In this document: one piece after another, positions 22,659-29,785 of the stretch
Layout of the letters: each line of letters begins with the position of its first letter
How positions within the stretch are numbered: the first letter of the stretch is position 1
From: Verrucomicrobia bacterium Tous-C9LFEB
Lineage (GTDB): Bacteria; Acidobacteriota; Terriglobia; Terriglobales; Acidobacteriaceae
Assembly (NCBI GenBank): GCA_903970445.1
Contig: CAJCIP010000029.1
Coordinates: forward strand, 1 to 39,977
Direction of reading: 5' to 3'
Length of the DNA: 39,977 bases
Notes under the pieces: model-generated
The model's database searches: none
What the model saw: only the letters and a program-made list of their open reading frames with translations
What the model was told of the DNA's origin: nothing
Made by a program: the position numbers and the translations under genes

Positions 22659-24083
22659 GTGGCGAAAAGACGCAAGCCGATGCTGAAGAGAAGCCTGTTT
22701 ACGGGCTTTCTGCTTCGTCTTGCGCCCACAACGGTTTGCCTGGTTCTGGTCTGCGACGGTCTCTCTGCCGGGTGGATGCGCCTGCTGGCTTGCGTCGCCG
22801 CGTCGCTGTTCTGCGCCTGGTGGTGTGTTCGGCTTGTGCGCCAGGCTGTTGCGCCGCTCGCCGCGGCCGCAGCCATGCGCCGGCCCCCGGAAGGCACACG
22901 GCCCTTGCAGTACGCCGAATTCGATGCGCTGACGCTCGGATTGCACGAAGCCATCTCGCGCATGGAGTACCAGCGCGCGGAGATGGGAACACGCCGCGCC
23001 CAGCTGGAAACAATTCTGGACACCATGCAGGACGCGGTCGTTGCGGTGGATGCCTCAGGCCGCATCCAGTGGACGAACGCTCCGCTCCGCCGCCTGCTTC
23101 CAGGCGTCGCTGAAAGTGGCCCTGTGCGCGTCGGGCATGCGCTGGTGCAGACGATTCGCGACCCCGATCTTCTTACCTGTGTGGAGACGGCACTGCATGA
23201 CGGCATCGCCTGCGAGAGGACCGCGCTCAACATCTCACCGGGCAGAACCTTCAGCGTGCATGCCGCGCCCATGCCTCATGGCGGAGCTGTCGCAGTGCTC
23301 TATGACATGACCGAGATCGAGAGCATGGAACGCATGCAGCGTGATCTCGTGGCGAACGTGTCGCACGAACTCCGCACGCCGCTGACCTCGATCACCGGCT
23401 ATGTGGAAACGTTGCTCGATCTGGACTCTGACGAAGGCATCAGCGAATCAGGCCGCGACTTCCTCAGCCGCGTGCTGAAGAACGCATCGCGCATGAACCG
23501 CCTCGTGGAAGACCTGTTGGTGCTCGCGCGGGTGGAATCCGGCCGCCACGCTCTGCGCCCCATGGCGATACCGGTGCCGACGCTGATTCAGGAATCGCTC
23601 GAAGCAACGCTCGGCCTGCTGCGCGAAACTACCGCGGATATTGAGATTGGCGAGATTATTCAGGACGAAGTGTTCGCCGATATGGACGCCGTGATCCGCG
23701 TGCTCAGCAACCTCATCGAGAACGGGCTGAAGTATGGCGTCAACAAGGGCGATGGTCGCGTGCTGGTGTCCGCGGTGCAAGACCCGAACAACAGCAATGC
23801 GGTGCGCTTCAGCGTGCGCGACTTCGGCATGGGCATTGCTTCGGAACATATCTCGCGTCTGTTTGAGCGCTTCTACCGCGTGGATAAAGCACGTTCACGC
23901 GAGTCGGGCGGAACCGGCCTCGGTCTGGCAATCGCGCGGCGCCTCACGGAGGCGCAAGGCGGGCGCATCTGGTGTGAAAGCACGCTGGGCCAGGGCAGTA
24001 CGTTCTGCTTCACGCTGCCGCTCGCAGAGCCGTACGCGCCCGTCGACGAAACGGCGCAGGAGCCGGTAAAACTTTTATCCTGA
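22659..24083 (+). CDS. PhoR-like membrane sensor histidine kinase
   Basis: A 474-residue kinase with two closely spaced N-terminal membrane helices (about residues 13-60) and almost no periplasmic loop, then a PAS domain (I-L-D-T-M-Q-D-A-V-V-A-V-D ...), the H-box V-S-H-E-L-R-T-P-L-T-S with the phosphorylated histidine near residue 236, and the ATPase domain with N-L-I-E-N-G-L-K-Y, D-F-G-M-G-I and G-G-T-G-L-G-L-A-I. This layout matches PhoR. GTG 22659 is the longest start; ATG 22680 (M-L-K-R-S-L-F) is equally plausible. No pst or phoU gene is next to it, so control by phosphate is unproven. Confidence 0.87.
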   Translation: MAKRRKPMLKRSLFTGFLLRLAPTTVCLVLVCDGLSAGWMRLLACVAASLFCAWWCVRLVRQAVAPLAAAAAMRRPPEGTRPLQYAEFDALTLGLHEAISRMEYQRAEMGTRRAQLETILDTMQDAVVAVDASGRIQWTNAPLRRLLPGVAESGPVRVGHALVQTIRDPDLLTCVETALHDGIACERTALNISPGRTFSVHAAPMPHGGAVAVLYDMTEIESMERMQRDLVANVSHELRTPLTSITGYVETLLDLDSDEGISESGRDFLSRVLKNASRMNRLVEDLLVLARVESGRHALRPMAIPVPTLIQESLEATLGLLRETTADIEIGEIIQDEVFADMDAVIRVLSNLIENGLKYGVNKGDGRVLVSAVQDPNNSNAVRFSVRDFGMGIASEHISRLFERFYRVDKARSRESGGTGLGLAIARRLTEAQGGRIWCESTLGQGSTFCFTLPLAEPYAPVDETAQEPVKLLS

Positions 24084-24140
24084 ATCCTTTGGCCGCGCTC
24101 GCGCGTCAGCAAAAGCTGGAGTTTGCAGAGCTGAGGATTC

Positions 24141-25496
24141 ATGCAGTCAGAGCAGGAAAGAAGTAGTGCGCTTGCCGCATGGAACGCGCGCGTCGAGAAG
24201 CGGGAATCATGTATCGCGATCATCGGTATGGGCTATGTCGGCTTGCCGCTTGCGTTGCTGTTCAGTGAAGCAGGATTCCGGGTCACGGGCTTCGACATTG
24301 ATGAGAAAAAAGTCAGCACGCTGAACGCGGGCGGCTCTTACATCCAGCGCATCGAGCCGAAAGAAATTGCCGCAGCGCAAGCTCTGGGATTCCGTGCGAC
24401 CACGAACATGAGCGAGGTCAGCGAATGCGATGCTGTGCTGATCTGCGTGCCGACCCCGCTGACAGGTGATCACGAGCCGGACATGAGCTATGTACAGGGA
24501 ACGGTGGATGCACTCGCGCCGCACACGCGTTCCGGACAGCTCATTGTGCTTGAAAGCACGACGTATCCCGGAACAACGAACGAGCTGGTGGTTCCAACGC
24601 TGGAGCGCCTTGGGCCGGCGGGAACACGAGTGCAACGCAACGGCGAGGGTGCCGGCTCGCTGATGGTGGCTTTCTCACCGGAGCGCGAAGATCCAGGCAA
24701 CACAACAACACCGCGCCGCCAGGTTCCGAAGGTCGTCGGCGGCGTCAGCGCAGATGCGGGGCAAGCGGCCGCTGCGCTGTATCGCACCATCTTCAACCGC
24801 ACGGTAGTGGTCAGCTCGCCGGAAGCGGCGGAGATGACCAAGCTGCTGGAAAACATCTACCGGTGCGTGAACATCGCGCTGGTGAATGAACTGAAGCAGT
24901 TGTGCCTCGCGATGGGCATCGACATCTGGGAGGTGATCGACGCGGCCGCAACGAAGCCGTTCGGCTTTCAGGCGTTCTATCCCGGGCCGGGTATCGGCGG
25001 GCACTGCATTCCGGTTGACCCGTTCTATCTTTCCTGGCGCGCGCGTCAGTTCAATCAGCCGACGAAGTTCATCGAGCTCGCGGGTGAAGTGAATGAAGCC
25101 ATGCCCGCGTTTGTTGTGGAGACAACGCGCCGAGCGCTGGTGCGCGAAGGTAAGACGCTGAGCGGAGCGCGAGTGCTGCTGCTTGGCGTCGCGTACAAGC
25201 GCGACATCGACGATCTCCGCGAGTCGCCTGCGCTGACCGTCTTCAATTTGCTGCGCAAGGCGGGTGCCGATGTCAGCTACAACGACCCGTACTTTCCCGA
25301 GGTCGGTGTCGGACGCAAGTACACGCTCAAGCTGCAATCCACACCGTTGGAGCGCGTCCCGGAGTTCGACTGCGTGGTGCTTGCCACCGACCACAGCGAG
25401 TACGACATCCCAGCGCTGGTCGCCGCAAGCAAGCTCTTCATCGATACCCGCAACGCAACGAAAGGCGTTGCGGCGGCGAACGTGGTTCGGTGCTGA
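24141..25496 (+). CDS. Nucleotide-sugar dehydrogenase (UDP-GlcNAc/ManNAc 6-dehydrogenase type)
   Basis: A 451-residue enzyme that oxidises the C6 hydroxyl of a UDP-sugar to a uronic acid in two NAD-dependent steps. The N-terminal Rossmann motif is I-G-M-G-Y-V-G-L-P-L-A; E-S-T-T-Y-P-G-T-T is the family binding loop; the catalytic cysteine is C289 in G-I-G-G-H-C-I-P-V-D-P. The extended length and the P-G-x-G-I-G-G-H-C-I-P form fit WbpA/TviB/WecC-like enzymes for UDP-N-acetyl sugars better than UDP-glucose dehydrogenase. It follows the sensor kinase after 57 bases and precedes mutS2; no other polysaccharide gene is present, so its pathway is elsewhere. Confidence 0.87.
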   Translation: MQSEQERSSALAAWNARVEKRESCIAIIGMGYVGLPLALLFSEAGFRVTGFDIDEKKVSTLNAGGSYIQRIEPKEIAAAQALGFRATTNMSEVSECDAVLICVPTPLTGDHEPDMSYVQGTVDALAPHTRSGQLIVLESTTYPGTTNELVVPTLERLGPAGTRVQRNGEGAGSLMVAFSPEREDPGNTTTPRRQVPKVVGGVSADAGQAAAALYRTIFNRTVVVSSPEAAEMTKLLENIYRCVNIALVNELKQLCLAMGIDIWEVIDAAATKPFGFQAFYPGPGIGGHCIPVDPFYLSWRARQFNQPTKFIELAGEVNEAMPAFVVETTRRALVREGKTLSGARVLLLGVAYKRDIDDLRESPALTVFNLLRKAGADVSYNDPYFPEVGVGRKYTLKLQSTPLERVPEFDCVVLATDHSEYDIPALVAASKLFIDTRNATKGVAAANVVRC

Positions 25497-25532
25497 CGAG
25501 ACGTTTCCTCGCCATTGGCTTCTAATGGAAGA

Positions 25533-28154
25533 GTGAGTTTGCAATCAACAACTCCTGAGCCTTTGCGCGAGCGCGGCGGCGCCGCCCTGCAGTGGGAAGC
25601 GCTGCGTGAGCGCGTCGCTGCCGGTGCGCGGTCATCCCTCGGCCGTGCGCGGGTGCTTGCGCTGGAGCCAACGGCGGAGCTTGCGTGGATCGAAACGCAA
25701 CAGCAGCGCACCGAAGAAATGCGGCGCCTGGTTGCAGGAGGAAACGGCTTCGACTTCCGCGGTATCTTCGACATCGCGGAGCTGCTGGAAAAGGCGCGCA
25801 TCGAAGGCGTGGCGCTTGAGGCTGAAGAGCTGCTGCGTGCGTTGACGCATGCCGAACGCGCCGAGGCGTGGCGGCAGGTCATGCTGTCGCCGCCCGATTC
25901 GGTTCGCGGGCAGTGGCCTTCGACGGAAGCACTTTCCGCGCCGCTGCTGGAGCATGACCTCGACAACCTGCTGCGTTTCCTGCGCGGCAAGATCGAAGCC
26001 GATGGTTCGCTGAGCGACGATGCCTCGCCGGAGCTGCGCCGTATTCGTCGTGCGATGGAGCGGCAGCATCGCGCGATTGAAGACAGCCTGCGGCGCGCGC
26101 TGGCCAAGCTCGCGGACGCGGGCAGCACGCAGGACGAACTGATCACCGTGCGCGGCGAGCGCTTTGTCATTCCCGTGAAGGCCGAATACAAGCGGCGCGT
26201 CGGCGGCGTGGTGCATGGCTCGAGCTCCAGCGGGCAGACGGTGTTCGTCGAGCCCATGGAAACAATCGAGCAGAACAACGAACTCGTCCGCCTGCTCGAT
26301 GAAGAACAGGCGGAGGTGCATCGCATCCTCGTCGCGATGACGCGTGCGCTTGCGAACCAGTCGCAAGCGTTGCTGCTTGGCGCGGACATTCTTGCCGAAG
26401 CCGATGCTCACCAGGCCGTAGCGCGCTTTGCGGAAATGCTCGATTGCGTGCGGCCTGTGTTCTCTAAGGTCGAGATCAGTGCAGCGTTCGAGGAGAACAA
26501 AATACAGGGGTCTCTCCACTCCGCGAACGGTGATGCCGTTCGCTCCGGTCGAGATGACAGGGAGTTAGGTAGCGCCTTCGGTCGCGATGGCAATGATCTG
26601 AATAGCCCCTCCGGTCGCGATGGCGGCGCAGTTTTTGCGCTCGCCGCTGCACGGCATCCGCTGCTCGATCTGCACCTGCGCGAAACAGGCGCGAGCATCG
26701 TGCCGCTCACCATGGCGTTGCCGAATGAACCCGAAGCCAAGCGTCAGATGATCATCAGCGGACCGAACACCGGGGGCAAGACTGTCGCGCTGAAGACTGC
26801 TGGCCTGCTAGCGATCATGGCGCAGGCGGGTCTGCCCGTACCTGCAACCAGCGCGCGGCTGCCGCTGTTCACGGCAATCTATGCGGACATCGGCGACGCG
26901 CAGTCCATCGAGCAGAATCTCTCCACGTTCTCCGCGCATGTGGTGAACGTCGATCGCATCGCGCGCGTTGCGGATGATCGCTCGCTCGTGTTGCTCGATG
27001 AACTCGGCTCGGCCACCGATCCTGAAGAAGGCGCGGCGTTGGCTGTTGCGGTGGCGGAACATTTTCTCGCGCGCAACGCGTGGTCCATCATCACGACGCA
27101 CCTCACGTCGCTGAAGGTGTACGCCGCGAAGCACACGGGTGTGTTGAATGCCGCCGTGGGCTTTGATGAAGAGCGGCTTGCACCGACGTACGATCTGCGT
27201 CTGGGCGTGCCGGGTGCTTCGGCGGGCTTGAACATCGCCGCGCGCCTTGGCCTCGATGCTGCGATCGTCAACAACGCGCGCTCGCAGCTCACCACACAAC
27301 AGGCGGACATCGGTCGCTTTCTCGATGAGCTGCACTCGCAGTTAACTGCAGCTTCTGCAGAACGTGACGCGTTGGCAGAGACGCAACGCAGGCTGAACAA
27401 TGAGCGGCTGCATCTGCAGCAGGAAGGCCGCGCCGAGCAGAAGGCGCGCACGCGCGAGCTGGAGCGCAAGCTCGAAGACCTGATCAGGGAAGTGGAATCG
27501 CAGCTCAAGGACACGGTAAAGGCAATCGACGATAAGACTGTCGCGCAGAAAATTGCACGTGATTCCGCGCTGCGCATGGCGCGTCTCCGCCGCGAATTCT
27601 CCGAGCAATTTCAGACGACCGTTCTCACTCACGTAACCGGCGCAGACTCAACAGAAGCCAAGCCTGCGGATCGCCGTCGCAATCCGCAGCTTGGTGACTT
27701 GGTTCGATTAAAGTCGCTGGGGCGCGAAGGACGAATCACGCGCGTCATCGATCCAAAAAACTTTGAAGTGACAGTCGGCGCGATGAAGACGCGCGTGCCC
27801 GCAACGGATGTGGCCGAGGTCGTCGCCGGAGCAGTCGAGCCGGCGCTGCCCAAGCCGCGAAGAGGTTCGGGCATCACTGTCTCCACCGGCGCGGACGATG
27901 CAGGCTACATCAGTTCAGAGATCAATGTGATCGGCCGCACCGCCGATGAAGCGGAGTCCGAAGTAGACCGCTTTGTCGAACGCGCCTATCTCGCGGGGTT
28001 GCCGAGCATTCGCGTGGTGCATGGCGTCGGTATGGGCATCTTGCGGCGTACGCTGCGCGACTTCCTCAAGCAGCATCCGCATGTGACGTCTGTGACGGAG
28101 CCGCCGTACAACGAGGGCGGACAGGGTGCGACGATTGTGGGGCTTCGAGAGTAA
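25533..28154 (+). CDS. mutS2: Endonuclease MutS2 with an in-frame repeat insertion
   Basis: MutS2 is an ATPase of the MutS family linked in different bacteria to recombination control, or to rescue of collided ribosomes. The protein of about 873 residues has the MutS core with Walker A S-G-P-N-T-G-G-K-T (near residue 410), Walker B V-L-L-D-E-L-G-S-A-T-D-P (near residue 487), a coiled coil, and a C-terminal Smr nuclease domain with V-H-G-V-G-M-G-I-L-R. About 43 residues (around 324-366), between C-V-R-P-V-F and A-A-A-R-H-P-L-L, are encoded by a GTCTCTCC repeat plus two GGTCGCGATGGC tails; in relatives this stretch is short. The start is unclear: TTG 25515, GTG 25533 or TTG 25539 (GGAAGAG five bases before). 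Confidence 0.92.
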   Translation: MSLQSTTPEPLRERGGAALQWEALRERVAAGARSSLGRARVLALEPTAELAWIETQQQRTEEMRRLVAGGNGFDFRGIFDIAELLEKARIEGVALEAEELLRALTHAERAEAWRQVMLSPPDSVRGQWPSTEALSAPLLEHDLDNLLRFLRGKIEADGSLSDDASPELRRIRRAMERQHRAIEDSLRRALAKLADAGSTQDELITVRGERFVIPVKAEYKRRVGGVVHGSSSSGQTVFVEPMETIEQNNELVRLLDEEQAEVHRILVAMTRALANQSQALLLGADILAEADAHQAVARFAEMLDCVRPVFSKVEISAAFEENKIQGSLHSANGDAVRSGRDDRELGSAFGRDGNDLNSPSGRDGGAVFALAAARHPLLDLHLRETGASIVPLTMALPNEPEAKRQMIISGPNTGGKTVALKTAGLLAIMAQAGLPVPATSARLPLFTAIYADIGDAQSIEQNLSTFSAHVVNVDRIARVADDRSLVLLDELGSATDPEEGAALAVAVAEHFLARNAWSIITTHLTSLKVYAAKHTGVLNAAVGFDEERLAPTYDLRLGVPGASAGLNIAARLGLDAAIVNNARSQLTTQQADIGRFLDELHSQLTAASAERDALAETQRRLNNERLHLQQEGRAEQKARTRELERKLEDLIREVESQLKDTVKAIDDKTVAQKIARDSALRMARLRREFSEQFQTTVLTHVTGADSTEAKPADRRRNPQLGDLVRLKSLGREGRITRVIDPKNFEVTVGAMKTRVPATDVAEVVAGAVEPALPKPRRGSGITVSTGADDAGYISSEINVIGRTADEAESEVDRFVERAYLAGLPSIRVVHGVGMGILRRTLRDFLKQHPHVTSVTEPPYNEGGQGATIVGLRE
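26507..26561 (+). repeat. Interspersed GTCTCTCC-type repeat inside mutS2
   Basis: GGGGTCTCTCCACT, the inner palindrome CGAACGG-TGATG-CCGTTCG, and CTCCGGTCGAGATGACAGG match the repeat flanks near 102 and 6534. Two extra partial tails (GGTCGCGATGGC) follow at about 26580 and 26612. The whole insertion preserves the mutS2 frame. Confidence 0.85.
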
Positions 28155-28222
28155 GAAGCAGACAGCTAGACAATAGACAACGAGACAATAGACAGCTAGG
28201 CAGCAATGCGGGTAGAAACGAT

Positions 28223-28290
28223 GGAGGAGTAGCAGTGAGCTTTAGCTCGCTGAATCCCGTTATCGGATAACGTGCGGCTTCAGCCGCGGG
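28223..28290. repeat. GGAGGAGTAGCAG-type dispersed element
   Basis: The segment starts GGAGGAGTAGCAGTGAGC, contains the small hairpins GAGCTTTAGCTC and GCGGCTTCAGCCGC, and resembles the element at 32438. Just upstream (28160-28200) AGACAATAGACA occurs twice with AGACAGCTAG. The gap 28155-28375 shows no gene. Confidence 0.6.
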
Positions 28291-28375
28291 ATCGTGCAAA
28301 AGCTCCGAGATGAAAGCCTCTACTCTCGCGCGCCGCATTGGGTGAGGTGAAGTTCACGCCTGCTCCTCGGCGGTC

Positions 28376-28909
28376 CTACCGTCCGGCGCTGCCGCGTGAC
28401 ATCGCGGATGCCCGCATCACCCCAGCGGCCCGCGTCGCCTCGAAGTACACACCGCACGCGCTCACGACAATCCGGTTCGGGCCGGCGAGCAGCACGGAAT
28501 CGCCCGGAACCTCTGTGGTCGCGCCGGTGATGTCCATGTCTTCGTGCTGCAGATTGATCTCCAACACACGAGCCGAGTGGATGCCCAGCTGCGCAAACGT
28601 TGCCGGTGTGTCGCTGCCGGTGTTCTCCTTTTGGAAATCGGAAGACGTGACCGTGCGTGTGTAGATGTCCTGCAGCGGCACGGCGCCGTCACGCCAGCGC
28701 ATGGAGCTTTCGCGGTAGACCAACGTGCTTCCGATGAGTGTGCGGGCTTGATCGGCGTTCCAGCAGGCCGCATTCGTTGTGGGAAGAATGCGCGTGATGC
28801 GCCAGCTTCCGGCGAGCGAGCCTGGCAGAGGGTCAGCACAGGCAGGCAGCGCAGCAAACAATACTGCAGCCAAGCAGAGAAGGGCACTGCGGACGCGGCG
28901 CAGAAACAT
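28376..28909 (-). CDS. Secreted protein of unknown function
   Basis: A 177-residue protein with a clear signal peptide (M-F-L-R-R-V-R-S-A-L-L-C-L-A-A-V, cleavage probably after A-L-P-A-C-A). The mature part begins G-S-L-A-G-S-W-R-I-T and is rich in strands, a pattern common to small secreted beta-sandwich or lipocalin-like proteins; two cysteines (in A-C-W-N and S-A-C-G) could form a disulfide. No family was recognised. GGAGAG lies eight bases before the ATG at 28909. The longer frame reaching 29365 overlaps the divergent heme oxygenase gene and is rejected. Confidence 0.6.
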   Translation of the reverse strand: MFLRRVRSALLCLAAVLFAALPACADPLPGSLAGSWRITRILPTTNAACWNADQARTLIGSTLVYRESSMRWRDGAVPLQDIYTRTVTSSDFQKENTGSDTPATFAQLGIHSARVLEINLQHEDMDITGATTEVPGDSVLLAGPNRIVVSACGVYFEATRAAGVMRASAMSRGSAGR

Positions 28910-29071
28910 GGACAAGACTCCTCTCCAACAAGCCCTCAGGCGCGGGCAGACTGTTTTCCGTAACGCACGGTAAGTAGCTTTTTGGATGCGCACGATTGCG
29001 GGAAATGTTGGTCCGCTCGGCTGCATCTGCCTCTGCTTGTAGCTCGTTACGATATCCGTGACAATGGCGAA

Positions 29072-29671
29072 ATGGACGTAGACAGGCTTCGCGCCGAAAC
29101 CCGCAACGAGCACGAGGCTGTCGAAGGGCTCGTTCCGCTGATGGCTGAGGACCTGACGCGCGACCAGTACGCAGAGACGTTGCGCCGCATGTACTCCGTT
29201 GTCCATGGCTGGGAGCTTTGGGCCGCCGCCCATGCACCTGAGCCGTATCGCGATTTCCTGGTAGAGCGTCAGCGAAGCCCTTTGATAAAGCGCGATCTCC
29301 AATTCCTCGGCAAAGCCATCCCGACCGAAGATGCGGATTGGACCAGCAGTGCGCTGACGCAGCACTTTTTAGCTGGCGATGACAGCGCGCTCGCGTCCGC
29401 CCCGGATTTTCTCGGCGCAATGTATGTCATGGAAGGCTCTACGCTGGGCGGTCAGTACATCGCGCGCTATGTCGAGGAAAAGCTGGCTCTTCCGGCCGGC
29501 CAAGGGAACGCCTACTTTCGCGGCTACGCGGAACATACAGGGAGCATGTGGCAGCGCTTCAAACAGCATCTGATCGCTCTTCCGGACGACAACGCTCTTC
29601 AAGTCATAGCCGCGGCCAAACTCATGTTCGGCATCTTCGGTGCCGCTATGTCCTCGCGCGGCCGGTCCTAA
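29072..29671 (+). CDS. bphO: Biliverdin-producing heme oxygenase
   Basis: This 199-residue protein is a bacterial heme oxygenase that opens heme to biliverdin, iron and CO. The proximal heme-ligand histidine is in R-N-E-H-E-A-V-E-G (about residue 14), and the distal-helix motif Y-V-M-E-G-S-T-L-G-G-Q near residue 126 is well conserved. ATG 29072 is chosen because the family starts here; the frame upstream to 28982 lies in the intergenic region. The bacteriophytochrome gene follows after 114 bases on the same strand, so the enzyme most likely supplies its chromophore, the classic bphO-bphP arrangement. Confidence 0.9.
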   Translation: MDVDRLRAETRNEHEAVEGLVPLMAEDLTRDQYAETLRRMYSVVHGWELWAAAHAPEPYRDFLVERQRSPLIKRDLQFLGKAIPTEDADWTSSALTQHFLAGDDSALASAPDFLGAMYVMEGSTLGGQYIARYVEEKLALPAGQGNAYFRGYAEHTGSMWQRFKQHLIALPDDNALQVIAAAKLMFGIFGAAMSSRGRS

Positions 29672-29785
29672 AGTCAACTGACAGTCGTTAGCAGCACCTG
29701 AGTTTGCGATGGGCAGCCATCGGCATAGCCACTTGAGACACCTACCCGCAGCAACCGCGCATCCACCTATGAGGAAGGAAGTTTT

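Noticed and set aside
25277..26519. Long minus-strand open frames opposite the dehydrogenase and mutS2 genes
   Set aside because: Serine/arginine-rich translations without domains, lying wholly over well-supported genes on the other strand.
28910..29365. N-terminal extension of the secreted protein at 28376 up to 29365
   Set aside because: The extension overlaps the divergent heme oxygenase gene and would bury an evident signal peptide. The ATG at 28909 with GGAGAG is far better.
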